DNA of 64,000 bases from an uncultured Oscillospiraceae bacterium (GCA_947625045.1 CANQMW010000006.1:1-64000), one strand, 5' to 3'. Counted from the stretch's first letter, positions 48,388 to 60,176 are shown. Made by a program: numbers and translations. The notes: generated by a model from the sequence alone, not told the origin.

Positions 48388-49467
48388 ATGAGTAATCTCC
48401 TGTACATCCTTTTAGCCATCGTCATATTCGGCGTGCTCATCATGGTCCACGAGCTGGGCCATTTTCTGGCGGCCCGGGCCTGCGGGGTGCGGGTGCTGGA
48501 ATTCGCCATGGGCATGGGGCCGGTGCTGCTGCGGCATACCACGAAAAAGGGCACGGACGTGACACTCAGGGCGCTGCCCCTGGGCGGTTTCTGCGCCATG
48601 GCGGGGGAGGACGACGACGCGGACGACGCCGGCGCCTTCCAGAACGCCCCCCGGTGGAAGCGGCTCATCATCATGCTGGCGGGCGTGGTCATGAACTTCC
48701 TGCTGGGGCTTATCATTCTCTTTGGCTGCTACACCCAGGTGGAGGCCTTCTCCCCGCCCACCGTCACCCGGTTCATGGAGGGCTGTCCCTATGAGAGCGC
48801 CGACGGCCTGCAGGTGGGGGATACGTTTTATAAAGTCAACGGCCAGCGGACCTATCTTGCCAGCGATGTGTCCTTCTACATGGCCCGGGGCGAGGAAGGG
48901 TACGCGGACCTGGTGCTCATCCGTGACGGGCATAAGGTCCGGCTGGACCATTTCCCCATGACATTGCGGGAGTATACCGACGAGGACACCGGGGAGACGG
49001 TCATGCGCTACGGGCTCTACTTTGAAAAGCTGGAATCGGGCCTTGGGGCGAAGCTCAAGTACACCTGGTACGGGGCGCTGGACTTCGTGCGCATGGTGTG
49101 GCTGGGGCTCCATGACCTGGTCACCGGGGCGGCCGGCGCCCAAGACTTGATGGGCATCGTGGGCGTGGTGGACGGCATGACCGAGATCGGCGCGGCATCG
49201 CCCACCGTGTCCATCGCCCTCTTGAACATCTTCTATATGGCGGCGCTCATCGCGGTGAACCTGGCGGTGATGAACCTGCTGCCCATCCCGGGGCTGGACG
49301 GGGGACGCATCTTCTTCCTGCTCCTGTCCTGGCTGTGGGCGGTGCTGTTCCGCCGGGAGCTGGACCCCAAGTATGAGAACTACGCCAGCACGGCCGGATT
49401 CGTGCTGCTGCTGGGCCTGATGGTATATGTGACGTACAACGACGTGGCGCGCATTATCGCACGGTAG
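48388..49467 (+). CDS. rseP: Site-2 intramembrane metalloprotease RseP
   Basis: A 359-residue membrane protease that cuts anti-sigma factors and signal-peptide remnants inside the membrane. His-Glu-Leu-Gly-His (zinc site) lies in the first helix, with a PDZ-like domain at about 120-200 and the second active-site motif Leu-Asp-Gly-Gly-Arg near residue 290. Only one PDZ is evident. It could process the ECF anti-sigma factor encoded elsewhere in the window; this is a guess from function. Confidence 0.94.
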   Translation: MSNLLYILLAIVIFGVLIMVHELGHFLAARACGVRVLEFAMGMGPVLLRHTTKKGTDVTLRALPLGGFCAMAGEDDDADDAGAFQNAPRWKRLIIMLAGVVMNFLLGLIILFGCYTQVEAFSPPTVTRFMEGCPYESADGLQVGDTFYKVNGQRTYLASDVSFYMARGEEGYADLVLIRDGHKVRLDHFPMTLREYTDEDTGETVMRYGLYFEKLESGLGAKLKYTWYGALDFVRMVWLGLHDLVTGAAGAQDLMGIVGVVDGMTEIGAASPTVSIALLNIFYMAALIAVNLAVMNLLPIPGLDGGRIFFLLLSWLWAVLFRRELDPKYENYASTAGFVLLLGLMVYVTYNDVARIIAR

Positions 49468-49469
49468 CT

Positions 49470-50537
49470 ATGAAAAGAGACGCAACGAGAAAAATATATG
49501 TGGGCGGCGTGGCCGTGGGGGGCGGGGCCCCCGTGACGGTCCAGTCCATGTGCAACACCCCCACCCAGGACGTGGAGACCACATTGGACCAGATGCGGCG
49601 GCTCAAAGCCGCCGGGTGCGACATCATCCGGGTGGCGGTGCCGAATATGGCCGCGGCGGCGGCCCTGCCCGCCATCATGGCGGCGGCGCCCATGCCCGTG
49701 GTGGCGGACATCCACTTCGACTACCGGCTGGCCCTGGCGGCGGCGGAGGCGGGGGTCAGCGCCGTGCGGATAAATCCCGGCAACATAGGCGCGGCGGATA
49801 AGGTCGCGGCGGTGGCGGACGCCTGCAGGGAGCGGGGCATCCCCATCCGCATCGGCGTGAATACAGGTTCGCTTGAAAAAAGGCTGCTGGAAAAGTACGG
49901 CGGCCCCACGGCGGAGGCCCTTGTGGAGAGCGCGGCGGGGGAGATAGAGGCCCTGCACGCTGCGGGCTTTGAGGATATAGCCCTGTCCGTCAAGGCGTCG
50001 GATGTGGAGACGGCCGTGGCGGCCTACCGTCTCGCGGCCGAGCGGTTCGGCTGCCCCCTGCACGTGGGCGTCACCGAGGCGGGGACAAGCTATGGCGGCC
50101 TGGTCAACTCCGCCGTGGGCATCGGGACGCTGCTCATGGAGGGCATCGGCGACACCGTCCGGGTGAGCCTCACCGCGGACCCGGCGGAGGAAGTAAGGGC
50201 GGGCCTTGCCATATTGCGGGCCTGCGGGCTGCGAAAAGGCGGGGTGCGGTTCGTGTCCTGCCCCACCTGCGGCAGGACGAAGATCGACCTCATCGGCCTG
50301 GCCAAGAGGGTGGAGGAGGCGGTGTCCGGCCTTGAGCGGGATATCACCGTGGCGGTCATGGGCTGCGAGGTGAACGGCCCCGGAGAGGCCCGGGAGGCGG
50401 ACTATGGCATCGCCGGCGGCCCCGGCTTCGGAAGCCTCTTCATGAAGGGGCAGGTGGTAAAGACGAAGGTGCCGGAGGACCGGCTTTTGGACGAGCTCAT
50501 GGCCCTCATGGAGATGGGCGGAAAACAGGACATCTGA
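49470..50537 (+). CDS. ispG: 4-hydroxy-3-methylbut-2-enyl-diphosphate synthase
   Basis: The iron-sulfur enzyme of the penultimate MEP step. The 355-residue protein shows Thr-Val-Gln-Ser-Met-Cys-Asn-Thr-Pro-Thr, Asp-Ile-His-Phe-Asp-Tyr, Arg-Ile-Asn-Pro-Gly-Asn-Ile-Gly, and the cluster ligands Cys-Pro-Thr-Cys-Gly-Arg and Cys-Glu-Val-Asn-Gly-Pro-Gly-Glu. It starts 2 bases after rseP. With dxr and uppS, this places isoprenoid supply in one operon. Confidence 0.96.
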   Translation: MKRDATRKIYVGGVAVGGGAPVTVQSMCNTPTQDVETTLDQMRRLKAAGCDIIRVAVPNMAAAAALPAIMAAAPMPVVADIHFDYRLALAAAEAGVSAVRINPGNIGAADKVAAVADACRERGIPIRIGVNTGSLEKRLLEKYGGPTAEALVESAAGEIEALHAAGFEDIALSVKASDVETAVAAYRLAAERFGCPLHVGVTEAGTSYGGLVNSAVGIGTLLMEGIGDTVRVSLTADPAEEVRAGLAILRACGLRKGGVRFVSCPTCGRTKIDLIGLAKRVEEAVSGLERDITVAVMGCEVNGPGEAREADYGIAGGPGFGSLFMKGQVVKTKVPEDRLLDELMALMEMGGKQDI

Positions 50538-50582
50538 TATGTCAGGATAGAGGAAAACACCTGGCATAAGGAGTACATAGCA

Positions 50583-53500
50583 TTGGAAGAAGTAGCGTTT
50601 TTGGAGATGTTCCCCTTCTGCGAGCCGCTGCAGGTGAGCTACGGCTCATTGGAGGGCGTGGCGGTGCAGGAGGCCACGGTGAGCCGGGAGCGGATGAGCA
50701 TGGCCATCCGGGCCCGGTTCCCGGCTATGCCCGCGCCGGCGGAGCTGTCCGCCATGGAGCGGGCCATCCGGGAGGAGTACGGCCTGAGCGAGGTCTCCAT
50801 CGCGGCCCAGTGGCCCCATGAGGAGGCACCCAAGCCCGGGAAGAAGACGGGAACAGGGAAGGTGCTCATGGGCCGGGCCGTCAAGGGCAGCCCCATCCCC
50901 ATGCGGGAGGCCTCCCCGGAGATGAAGACCGTCACCGTGTGCGGCAGGGTGTTCGCCGCGGACAGCCGGGAGATCCCCAAGCGGGGGGCCGTGGTGCTCC
51001 AGTTCGACATGACCGACGGCGACGGCTGCATCCGGGTGAGCCGGTTCTTCTCCAAGGAGGAGGAAGCGGAGCACGCCATCATCAACAAGATACAGCCGGG
51101 GATGTACCTGGCCGTATCCGGCCGGATGAAGTTCAACAGCTTCAGCCATGAGGCGGAGCTGGAGCCCCGGAACATCCAGCTGGCCCAGCCGCCGGAGGGC
51201 CGCAGGGACAATGCCCCGGTGAAGCGGGTGGAGCTGCACCTGCACACCCAGATGTCCTCCCTGGACGGGCTCACCGACCCCGTGGCCGCCGTGAAGCGGG
51301 CGGCGGAGTGGGGCATGAGCGCCGTCGCCATCACCGACCACGGGGTGGCCCAGGCCTTTCCCGCCGCCTCCAAGGCGGCCAAGGGCATCAAGGTCATCTA
51401 CGGCATGGAAGGATATTATGTAAATGACGTGGATGAAAGCCTCGCCGTCATCGGGCCGAAGGACGGCCCCATAACGGGGGACTATGTGGCTTTTGATATC
51501 GAGACTACCGGCCTTTATGAGCAGCGCGACCGGATCACGGAGATCGGCGCGGTGGTGTTCCATGAGGGGGCACCCGGCGAGGTATTTCAAACTTATGTAA
51601 ACCCAGGAATGCCCATCCCGGAGGACATCCAGCGCCTGACGGGCATCACGGACGCGGATGTGTTCGACGCGCCAAACGAGGCCGAAGCCGTGGCGGCCTT
51701 CCTGGCCTTCGCGGGGGACAGGCCCCTGTGCGCCCACAACGCCAGCTTTGACGTGGGGTTCATCGCCGCCGCCGCGGAGCGGGCGGGACTTATATTTGAC
51801 CCCACCTATATCGACACCCTGCCCCTGTCCCAGGCCCTGCTGCCGGACATGAAGAAGTTCAAGCTGGACATGGTGTCGGACAGGCTGGGCCTGCCCGCTT
51901 TCAACCACCACCGGGCCAGCGACGACGCGCTGGTATGCGGGCGTATCCTGGGCCGGTTCCAGCCCATGCTGGCGGAGAAGGGCGCCCAGAAGCTTTCCCA
52001 GGTGGATGAGCTGTGCCGGTCTCTTCGGGCCAAAGCCGGGCGACACGGCCGGACGCGGCACATCTCCCTGCTGGTAAAAAACCGCGTGGGCCTGAAAAAT
52101 CTCTATGAGCTCATCTCCAAGAGCCATCTGGAGCACTTCAACAAGGTGCCGACCATCCCCAAGAGCCTGCTCATGGCCCACCGGGAGGGACTGCTGGTTG
52201 GCAGCGCCTGCGCCGCGGGGGAGTTCTATCAGGCCGTGAGCCGCCGCCGCAGCCGGGCGGAGCTGAAGCGCCTGGGCGCGTTCTACGACTACTTCGAGAT
52301 CATGCCCCTTTGCAACAACGCCTTCATGGTGGAGAATGGCATGGTGAAGAGCGAGGAGGAGCTGAAAGCATTCAACCGCCGCGTCATCGAAATCGCCGAT
52401 GAACTGGGCAAGCCGGTGTGCGCCACGGGGGACGTGCATTTCCTGGACCCCGCTGACGAGCAGTTCCGGCATATCCTCCTGAGCGCCAAGGGCTTTTCCG
52501 ACGCGGACAAGTCCCTGCCCATCTATTTCCGGACCACGGAGGAGATGCTGGCGGAATTTGCGTATCTGGGCGAGGAGCGGGCCTATGAGGTGGTTGTGAA
52601 AAATACAAACGCCGTGGCCGATATGATAGAGGGCCAGGTGGCCCTGCTGCCGGAGCTGCGGCTCTATCCGCCGGTCATCGAAAACTCCGACGGGCAGCTC
52701 AAGGACCTGGTCTACGGGCGGCTGAAGGAGCTCTACGGCGAGCATCCGGAGAAGATCATCACCGACCGGGTGGAGATGGAGATGAACACCATCCTGGGCC
52801 GGCACTTCGACGTCATTTACATGTCCGCCCAGAAGCTGGTGGCGGACTCTCTGGCCCACGGCTACCTGGTTGGCAGCCGGGGCAGCGTGGGGTCCAGTTT
52901 GGTGGCGTATCTCGCGGGCATCACGGAGGTGAACAGCCTCCCTGCCCACTATCTCTGCCCCAAGTGCTACCACACGGATTTCGAGTCCGGGAAGGGCTAC
53001 GGCTGCGGAGCGGACATGCCGGACAGGATGTGTCCCGTATGCGGCACGGAGATGCGCAAGGAGGGCTTCGACATCCCCTTCGCCACGTTCCTGGGCATCA
53101 AGGGCGACAAGGTGCCGGATATCGACCTGAACTTCTCCGGGGAATACCAGGCCAACGCCCACGCCTACACCAAGACCCTCTTCGGCGAGGACCACGTGTT
53201 CAAGGCCGGCACCGTGGGCACCATCGCGGACAAGACCGCTTACGGCTATGTGCTCAAATACGCCGAGACTCACGGTCTGGAATACTCCTCTGCGGAGAAG
53301 AACTGGCTGACCCAGGGACTGGTGGGCGTCAAGCGAACCACCGGTCAGCACCCGGGGGGTCTCGTCATCATCCCCCAGGACATGGACGTGACCGACTTCT
53401 GCCCGGTGCAGCACCCGGCGGACGCCGAGAACCAGGACATCATAACGACCCATCTTGAATACCATTTCATGGAGGACTATCTGCTGAAGCTGGACGAGCT

Positions 53501-54557
53501 GGGCCACGATAATCCGACCATGATCAACATGCTGGAGCGCCTCACCGGCACCGACGCTAAGACCATCCGCCTGGACGACGGGGATACCATGAGCCTGTTC
53601 TCCTCGCCCAGAGCCCTGGGCCTACCGGACGACGACCCCATTATCGGAAAGACCGGCTCTTTGGGCATCCCCGAGTTCGGCACCGGCTTCACCCGCCAGA
53701 TGCTTGTGGACACAAAACCGGACAAGTTCGACATGCTGGTGCGCCTGTCCGGCTACTCCCACGGCACCGGCGTGTGGCTGGGAAACGCCCAGGATCTTAT
53801 CAAGGCCGGCATCAAGGTCACCGACACCATCGGCTGCCGGGACGACATCATGCTCTACCTGATGCATCAGGGCATCGACGCCAACACCGCCTTCAAGGCC
53901 ATGGAGAACGTCCGCAAGAAGAACAAGCAACTCACCGACGAGCAGGTCCAGGCCATGAAGGACCACGGCGTGCCCCAGTGGTATATCGACTCCTGCCATA
54001 AGATAGAATATCTGTTTCCCAAGGCCCACGCGGTGGCCTATGTGCTGATGGCCTTCCGCATCGCCTGGTACAAGGTCCATTACCCCCTGGCCTTCTACGC
54101 GGCGCTTTTCTACCGCCGCAGCCAGAAGGGGGGCTTCGACGCGGAGATGATGACCGGCGGGGCCAATAAGGTCCGCAATAAGATCAAGGAGATCAACGCC
54201 GACCCCAACGCCACCGCCAAGGACCAGGACCTGGTCACCACCCTGGAGATGGTGTATGAGTTTTACATGCGGGGCTTTGACTTCGCCCCCATCGATATCT
54301 ATGAGTCCGACGCCCTGCAGTTCCTGCCCGTGGGGGAGAAGCTTTTGCGGGTGCCCTTCGTGGCCATCGCGGGCCTGGGCGCCACGGCGGCCCAGGACCT
54401 GGCAAAGGCCCGGGAGGGGGGCCGGGACTTCGTGTCCATCGAGGATGTGGCGGCGGCCTGCCCCAAGGTGAGCATGGCCCACATCGAGACGTTGAAGAAG
54501 ATGGGCGCCTTCGGTGCTCTGCCGGAGGCCAGCCAGATGACCCTGTTCGATATGTGA
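50583..54557 (+). CDS. polC: DNA polymerase III alpha subunit, PolC type
   Basis: The replicative polymerase of low-GC Gram-positives. The 1324-residue chain has an OB-fold near 110-215, a PHP domain beginning Glu-Leu-His-Leu-His-Thr-Gln-Met-Ser near 218, and a proofreading exonuclease inserted near 300 (Ala-Phe-Asp-Ile-Glu-Thr-Thr-Gly-Leu). The polymerase core follows (Gly-Ser-Arg-Gly-Ser-Val-Gly-Ser-Ser and Pro-Asp-Ile-Asp-Leu-Asn-Phe), with a tail ending Gln-Met-Thr-Leu-Phe for the clamp. Typical PolC is near 1430 residues; the N-terminal domain is shortened. TTG 50583 is the start, with AAGGAG 9 bases before it. Confidence 0.97.
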   Translation: MEEVAFLEMFPFCEPLQVSYGSLEGVAVQEATVSRERMSMAIRARFPAMPAPAELSAMERAIREEYGLSEVSIAAQWPHEEAPKPGKKTGTGKVLMGRAVKGSPIPMREASPEMKTVTVCGRVFAADSREIPKRGAVVLQFDMTDGDGCIRVSRFFSKEEEAEHAIINKIQPGMYLAVSGRMKFNSFSHEAELEPRNIQLAQPPEGRRDNAPVKRVELHLHTQMSSLDGLTDPVAAVKRAAEWGMSAVAITDHGVAQAFPAASKAAKGIKVIYGMEGYYVNDVDESLAVIGPKDGPITGDYVAFDIETTGLYEQRDRITEIGAVVFHEGAPGEVFQTYVNPGMPIPEDIQRLTGITDADVFDAPNEAEAVAAFLAFAGDRPLCAHNASFDVGFIAAAAERAGLIFDPTYIDTLPLSQALLPDMKKFKLDMVSDRLGLPAFNHHRASDDALVCGRILGRFQPMLAEKGAQKLSQVDELCRSLRAKAGRHGRTRHISLLVKNRVGLKNLYELISKSHLEHFNKVPTIPKSLLMAHREGLLVGSACAAGEFYQAVSRRRSRAELKRLGAFYDYFEIMPLCNNAFMVENGMVKSEEELKAFNRRVIEIADELGKPVCATGDVHFLDPADEQFRHILLSAKGFSDADKSLPIYFRTTEEMLAEFAYLGEERAYEVVVKNTNAVADMIEGQVALLPELRLYPPVIENSDGQLKDLVYGRLKELYGEHPEKIITDRVEMEMNTILGRHFDVIYMSAQKLVADSLAHGYLVGSRGSVGSSLVAYLAGITEVNSLPAHYLCPKCYHTDFESGKGYGCGADMPDRMCPVCGTEMRKEGFDIPFATFLGIKGDKVPDIDLNFSGEYQANAHAYTKTLFGEDHVFKAGTVGTIADKTAYGYVLKYAETHGLEYSSAEKNWLTQGLVGVKRTTGQHPGGLVIIPQDMDVTDFCPVQHPADAENQDIITTHLEYHFMEDYLLKLDELGHDNPTMINMLERLTGTDAKTIRLDDGDTMSLFSSPRALGLPDDDPIIGKTGSLGIPEFGTGFTRQMLVDTKPDKFDMLVRLSGYSHGTGVWLGNAQDLIKAGIKVTDTIGCRDDIMLYLMHQGIDANTAFKAMENVRKKNKQLTDEQVQAMKDHGVPQWYIDSCHKIEYLFPKAHAVAYVLMAFRIAWYKVHYPLAFYAALFYRRSQKGGFDAEMMTGGANKVRNKIKEINADPNATAKDQDLVTTLEMVYEFYMRGFDFAPIDIYESDALQFLPVGEKLLRVPFVAIAGLGATAAQDLAKAREGGRDFVSIEDVAAACPKVSMAHIETLKKMGAFGALPEASQMTLFDM

Positions 54558-54610
54558 GAGCGTCTCCCGGGGCCGGGAGAGTTAAAAAACTTGAAATGGG
54601 AGGGACCTGT

Positions 54611-56761
54611 ATGTCTGAAACTGCGCGCAAGAGACTTGCCCTGCTGCTGCTCGCGGCGGTGCTGTGCCTGCAGCTTGGCGCGGCGCCGGTGCGCCTTCGG
54701 GGCGATGAGCCGCCCGCGGCCGATATGCCGCTGACCGACGAGCCCGTCACCGGGGAGCTTGCCCCGGAGGGCGGCTACATCCCCGTGGAGCAGGGGCCTG
54801 TGGTCACAGACCCGCCCGCGGCGGATGTGTTCACCGAGGCCGGGCCTGCCGACATGCCCGCACCCGAGGCGCCCCCCACGCTGGAGACCGCCTATGACGC
54901 GGACTACTTCGACCCGGTGGAGGATACCCATAAGACCGCCCCGCAGGCCTGGGTGATGACGGACGCCGTCACGGACCTGACCGAGGGCTGGTACGTGGTG
55001 AAGGAGCATGTGACCATAGACGCGCCCGTCACCGTGGCCGGGAAGGCGAACGTCATCCTGACCGACGGCGGCGTGCTGGAGGCGAAGCAGGGCCTGTACC
55101 TGCCCGAGGGCAGCGAGCTGACTCTGTGGGGGCAGGAGATGGGCTCCGGCACCATCACCGTCACCGCCCCGGAGGGGAAGGAGCCTGTGGGCGCCGGGAG
55201 CCCCGGCGCCAAGTGCGGCAAGCTCACCATCAACGGCGGCACCGTCACCCTGGAGCGGGAGGCCACAGACGCGCCCCCCTTCTATGACGGCGAGGTCATC
55301 GTGAACGGCGGCTCCGTGAAGGGCCCCCTGGGCTGCGTGCCCAAGAACGCCGGCGGCCAGGGCCTGTACCTGCTGACGCTGTCGAACTCCTGGCGGGAGA
55401 ACGTGACCGTGGACGGCCGGCAGTGCCGCCCCAATGACCACATGGGCAGCGCCGACGGCACGGACTCGAACCTGTATGTCTACGTGACCGGGGACGTACA
55501 CACAGTCTATGTGGGCAGCGCCATCCAGGAGTACCGGTTCATGGACGGGAGCTTCGAGCTCTTCCATGCCTGGGGCGCGCCGGAGTGGGCCTGGTCTGAA
55601 GACGGCCAGAGCGCCGAGGCCACCTTCACCTGTATGAACGACGGGACCCAGGACGTGGTCACCGCCCAGGTGACCACCGAGATCACCGACGCCACGTGCA
55701 CGGAGCCCGGCGTCAGCAACAGCACTGCCTCCGTCTTCCATGATGGGGTGAACTATACCGATACCATGAGCGTGCCGGGCCCGGAGCCCTTGGGCCACAG
55801 CTTCACCAACTACGTCTATAATAACGACGCCACCTATGAGGCGGACGGCACCGAGACGGCCAAGTGTGACCGCTGCGACGTGACCGACACCCGGGTGGCG
55901 GCGGGGACCATGCTGATCCCCACGGCGACGCCGGAACCGACCCCTGAGCCCACTCCGGAACCCACACCCACACCTACGCCGACACCGACGCCGACGCCCA
56001 CACCTACACCTACACCTACGCCCACGCCTACACCCACACCCACACCTACGCCAACGCCGACGCCGACGCCCACACCTACACCTACGCCAACGCCTACACC
56101 CACACCCACGCCTACACCCACACCCACACCTACGCCGACACCTACGCCTACGTCTACGCCGACGCCGACGCCGACGCCAACACCGACGCCGACGCCAACA
56201 CCGACGCCGACGCCAACACCGACACCGGAACCTACGCCTACGCCGACACCAACGCCGACGCTAACACCCACGCCGACGCCCACACCTACGCCGACGCCCA
56301 CACCTACGCCTACACCTGTGCCGACGGCAACGCCTGTTCCCACGGTGAACCCGGCGGCGATACAGCCGGCGCCTACGGCGACGCCCACCCCGGTGCCCAC
56401 GGTGACGCCCACGCCGGTACCCACCGCCACGCCCGTGCCCACGGCTACCCCTGTGCCCGCGGCGCCTGTGACGGCGGTGCCCACGCCCACGTATATGCCC
56501 ACGCCTACGCCGACCCCGACACCGACGGTCACGCCCACGCCTGAGCCTACGGCGACGGTGACGGCGGAGCCCACGGCCACGCCCGTGGCGGCGGAGACGG
56601 TCACCTCCGTGCCCGCCACGCCCCAGGCTGCGCCCCAGCCGGAGCCCGTGCCCCCGCAGGAGAGGAGCACTACCGGCCTTCTCATCGCCCTGGTTGGCTG
56701 CGGAGCCGCACTGGGGGCCGCCGTGGTCATCCTGGTTCAGATACTGCGCAAGCGGCGGTAA
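54611..56761 (+). CDS. Surface protein with long Thr-Pro tract and C-terminal anchor
   Basis: A 716-residue secreted protein I cannot assign to a named family. The signal peptide is near 1-24 (Leu-Leu-Leu-Leu-Ala-Ala-Val-Leu). The middle (about 110-420) is beta-rich with Gly-Gly turns and includes a Cys-pair segment, Ala-Lys-Cys-Asp-Arg-Cys-Asp. From residue 437 a Thr-Pro tract of well over 100 residues forms a stalk. The C-terminus has a membrane helix ([10 protein letters not shown]) and Arg-Lys-Arg-Arg, but no LPxTG. It is likely surface display on a rod-like stalk. GGGAGGG precedes the ATG. Confidence 0.8.
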   Translation: MSETARKRLALLLLAAVLCLQLGAAPVRLRGDEPPAADMPLTDEPVTGELAPEGGYIPVEQGPVVTDPPAADVFTEAGPADMPAPEAPPTLETAYDADYFDPVEDTHKTAPQAWVMTDAVTDLTEGWYVVKEHVTIDAPVTVAGKANVILTDGGVLEAKQGLYLPEGSELTLWGQEMGSGTITVTAPEGKEPVGAGSPGAKCGKLTINGGTVTLEREATDAPPFYDGEVIVNGGSVKGPLGCVPKNAGGQGLYLLTLSNSWRENVTVDGRQCRPNDHMGSADGTDSNLYVYVTGDVHTVYVGSAIQEYRFMDGSFELFHAWGAPEWAWSEDGQSAEATFTCMNDGTQDVVTAQVTTEITDATCTEPGVSNSTASVFHDGVNYTDTMSVPGPEPLGHSFTNYVYNNDATYEADGTETAKCDRCDVTDTRVAAGTMLIPTATPEPTPEPTPEPTPTPTPTPTPTPTPTPTPTPTPTPTPTPTPTPTPTPTPTPTPTPTPTPTPTPTPTPTPTPTPTSTPTPTPTPTPTPTPTPTPTPTPTPEPTPTPTPTPTLTPTPTPTPTPTPTPTPTPVPTATPVPTVNPAAIQPAPTATPTPVPTVTPTPVPTATPVPTATPVPAAPVTAVPTPTYMPTPTPTPTPTVTPTPEPTATVTAEPTATPVAAETVTSVPATPQAAPQPEPVPPQERSTTGLLIALVGCGAALGAAVVILVQILRKRR
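55919..56332 (+). repeat. Degenerate hexanucleotide tract (ACNCCN)n
   Basis: Imperfect tandem hexamers encode alternating Thr-Pro, with occasional Glu, Ser, Leu or Val. Third bases vary, which limits slippage, but selection keeps the dipeptide. The reverse strand gives a spurious Gly-Val open frame. Confidence 0.9.
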
Positions 56762-56780
56762 GATACGAACGATAAAAACA

Positions 56781-56806
56781 GCCCCTCCGTCTCGTGACGG
56801 AGGGGC
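56781..56806. terminator. Bidirectional terminator
   Basis: A perfect 11-bp stem (56781-56791 with 56796-56806) and 4-base loop lies between the surface-protein gene and the convergent malic enzyme gene. A-rich sequence flanks one side. Confidence 0.75.
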
Positions 56807-56824
56807 CTTGCTCTATGTATGTAC

Positions 56825-57997
<1,173 letters not shown>

Positions 57998-58012
57998 AGG
58001 TCGCTCCTTATA

Positions 58013-58546
58013 TCAGAGATAGGGGGAGTAGATGTGGCCCTTGCAGTCGCAGAAGACGCTGACGGGGAAGTTCTCCACCGTGAGCCGGTGTACCGCCTCG
58101 GTGCCCAGCTCCGGGAAGGCAACGACTTCGCAGCTCTTCACGTAATTGGCCAGCAGCGCCCCGCAGCCGCCCTCGGCGGAGAAGTAGACGCAGGTGTGCT
58201 CCTTGATGGCGTCGATGACCGCCTGGCCCCGGCGGCCCTTGCCGATGAGGCCTTTGAGGCCCGCTTCCAGCAGGGCGGGGGTATATTTGTCCATGCGGTA
58301 GGAGGTGGTGGGGCCGCAGGAGCCGATGGGCCGTCCCGGGGGCGCCGGGGTGGGACCGGTGTAGTAGACGATCTGCCCCGCCGGGTCAAAGGGCAGGGGC
58401 TCGCCCGCCTCCAAAAGCTCTACCAGCTTCTTATGGGCCGCGTCCCGGGCGGTGTAGATGATGCCGGTGATGCGCACCTCATCCCCGGCGCGGAGGCCTT
58501 TGATGGCCTCGTCAGTGAGGGGGGTAGATATATGTTTTTCCATCAT
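58013..58546 (-). CDS. fumB: Class I fumarate hydratase beta subunit
   Basis: The C-terminal half of the oxygen-sensitive Fe-S fumarase/tartrate dehydratase family. The 177-residue subunit has Gly-Pro-Thr-Pro-Ala, Ile-Gly-Ser-Cys-Gly-Pro-Thr-Thr-Ser-Tyr-Arg-Met-Asp, Ile-Gly-Lys-Gly and Gly-Gly-Cys-Gly-Ala-Leu-Leu. Its start overlaps the alpha subunit stop by 4 bases. L-tartrate dehydratase is an alternative; the malic enzyme neighbour favours fumarase. Confidence 0.9.
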   Translation of the reverse strand: MMEKHISTPLTDEAIKGLRAGDEVRITGIIYTARDAAHKKLVELLEAGEPLPFDPAGQIVYYTGPTPAPPGRPIGSCGPTTSYRMDKYTPALLEAGLKGLIGKGRRGQAVIDAIKEHTCVYFSAEGGCGALLANYVKSCEVVAFPELGTEAVHRLTVENFPVSVFCDCKGHIYSPYL

Positions 58547-59307
58547 ATCACCTCCGAAGCGTATCTGAGGCTGTGGCAGCCGACGCTCACGGCGCAGGGC
58601 AGGCCCGCGATGTGGGTGGGGGCGGCGAGGATATGCACGCCGATGGAGAACTTCTTCGTCGCCTCGTAGAGCTCCTGCTCCAGCGCGGCGTAGAAAGGGT
58701 CCGGGTTGGGCTCGGTCCGCAGGGTCGCCTTTTTGGCGAGAGCGGGCGCCCGGTCGAAGCTGCCGCCCAGGCCTACGCCGATGCTGACCGGTGGGCAGGC
58801 GTCGGGCACGGCCAGACGGGCTGTCTCCAATACGAAGGCCTTCACGCCTTCCGCGCCGTCGGCGGGGGCCAGCATGGCGATGCGGCCCTTGTTCTCGCAG
58901 CCGAAGCCCCGGGGGACCACGGTGACCTTCACCCTGTCCCCGGGCACCAGTTCCACGTTCAGCAGGGCGGGGGTGTTGTCTCTCGTGTTGGTCCGGCGCA
59001 GGGGGTCCGCCACGATGGAAGAGCGCAGATACCCCTCCTTCACCGCCCGGCGCACGCCCTCGTCCACCGCGGCGGGGATGTCGCCGGTGAGGTGCACGTC
59101 CTGGCCCACCTCCAGGTACACCGCGGCCATGCCTGTGTCCTGGCAGAGAGGAAGATTTCCATTTTTTTCAAAATTTTCGATGATATAGGGGTTGCCGAAA
59201 GCATAGAGCTTCTCCTTCACCGCCTCCGGCAGCTCCAGGCAGGCCTTTACGTACAGCTTTGCCACGGCGTCGGCCAGCCGCCGGGCGTCCAGCTCCCGCA
59301 CGCTCAT
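58543..59307 (-). CDS. fumA: Class I fumarate hydratase alpha subunit, shortened N-terminus
   Basis: A 254-residue subunit carrying the 4Fe-4S ligands: Cys in Pro-Leu-Cys-Gln-Asp-Thr-Gly, Cys in Gly-Phe-Gly-Cys-Glu-Asn-Lys, and Cys in Pro-Asp-Ala-Cys-Pro-Pro-Val. Typical alpha subunits are near 280 residues; the missing part is a helical stretch between about residues 28 and 50, leaving the ligands intact. It overlaps nadE by 4 bases. Together with the beta subunit it forms a heteromeric dehydratase. Confidence 0.9.
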   Translation of the reverse strand: MSVRELDARRLADAVAKLYVKACLELPEAVKEKLYAFGNPYIIENFEKNGNLPLCQDTGMAAVYLEVGQDVHLTGDIPAAVDEGVRRAVKEGYLRSSIVADPLRRTNTRDNTPALLNVELVPGDRVKVTVVPRGFGCENKGRIAMLAPADGAEGVKAFVLETARLAVPDACPPVSIGVGLGGSFDRAPALAKKATLRTEPNPDPFYAALEQELYEATKKFSIGVHILAAPTHIAGLPCAVSVGCHSLRYASEVI

Positions 59308-60032
59308 CCGGGATAGGTGACCTGGGGCAGGCGCTTGTGCTCGCTTATCCGGTGGAAGCGGTCGATGACGGCCTGGTCGCGTTCGCTGGCCTCGCCGGTG
59401 AGGAGGAACCTGTCGATAGCGGCGTAGGTGACGCCCATCTCGCCCTCGTCGGTCTGGCCCTCAAAGAGCCCCGCGGAGGGGGCCTTGGTGCGGATGGACA
59501 TGGGCGCGTCCAGGTACGCCAGGAACTCGTATATCTCCGTCACGGTCAGGTCCGCGATGGGGTCGAAGTCATAGGCCCCGTCGCCCCACTTGGTGAAGTA
59601 GCCCATGTAGGCCTCGCTGCGGTTGCCGGTGCCCGCTACCAGGCGGCCCTCGGCCCCGGCGATGGCGTACAGCGTGGTCATGCGAAGGCGGGGGGCGATG
59701 TTGGCCACGGCGGCGTCGGTCATGGCCGTGACGCCCTGGAGGGAGGCAAGCTCCGCCTCCCGCACCGGGGTCAGGTCCACCAGCCGGGTCTCGATGCCGT
59801 ACTTTTCGGCTACGGCTTTTCCGTCGTCCAGATCGATATTGAAGTTGCGCTTTGAGGCGCAGGGCATGAGCACGCCCACGGTGTTATCGCAGGCGGCCTT
59901 GCAGAGGATGCCCACCAGGGTGCAGTCTTTGCCGCCGGAGTTGCCGTAAACGATGCCCTTCTGGCCGCTGGCGGCCAGGGTGTCTTTGATGAACGCCACC
60001 CGCTTGTCGAATTCTTCCTTATAGTCGCGCAT
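59304..60032 (-). CDS. nadE: NAD+ synthetase (ammonia-dependent)
   Basis: Last step of NAD synthesis. The 242-residue protein has the PP-loop Gly-Asn-Ser-Gly-Gly-Lys-Asp-Cys, Asn-Ile-Ala-Pro-Arg-Leu-Arg-Met, Gly-Thr-Gly-Asn-Arg-Ser-Glu-Ala-Tyr-Met-Gly-Tyr-Phe-Thr-Lys and Asp-Leu-Thr-Val-Thr-Glu-Ile-Tyr-Glu. The family pattern is Ser-Gly-Gly-x-Asp-Ser; the final Ser is Cys here. There is no glutaminase domain. AAGGAG precedes the ATG. First gene of the fumarase-malic enzyme transcript. Confidence 0.95.
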   Translation of the reverse strand: MRDYKEEFDKRVAFIKDTLAASGQKGIVYGNSGGKDCTLVGILCKAACDNTVGVLMPCASKRNFNIDLDDGKAVAEKYGIETRLVDLTPVREAELASLQGVTAMTDAAVANIAPRLRMTTLYAIAGAEGRLVAGTGNRSEAYMGYFTKWGDGAYDFDPIADLTVTEIYEFLAYLDAPMSIRTKAPSAGLFEGQTDEGEMGVTYAAIDRFLLTGEASERDQAVIDRFHRISEHKRLPQVTYPG

Positions 60033-60055
60033 AGTAGTTTCTCCTTATCATTGTA

Positions 60056-60167
60056 AGCCTCCCCTGTGCAAGGGGAGGTGGGCGGCGTCAGCCGCTCGGA
60101 GGGGTTGTCAGACAATCCCTCAGTCAGCGCTTCGCGCTGCCAGCCCCCTTTGCACAAGGGGGCCTCC
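60056..60167. repeat. Palindromic interspersed-type repeat (MITE-like)
   Basis: A roughly 110-base unit with imperfect terminal inverted repeats (GCCTCCCCTGTGCAAGGGGAGG-type at the left, its counterpart with CCCCCTTTGCACAAGGGGGCC at the right), an inner GCGCTTCGCGC hairpin and a small TTGTCAGACAA palindrome. I recognise this style of element from GC-rich Clostridia genomes, where it recurs between genes. It carries no gene. Confidence 0.75.
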
Positions 60168-60176
60168 AAAATGAGA

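Noticed and set aside
55919-56332. CRISPR-like repetition
   Set aside because: The repeats are contiguous coding hexamers in frame, with no spacers and no cas genes.
55834-56730. Gly-Val repeat open frame on the minus strand
   Set aside because: It is the complement of the Thr-Pro hexamer tract and has no start signals.
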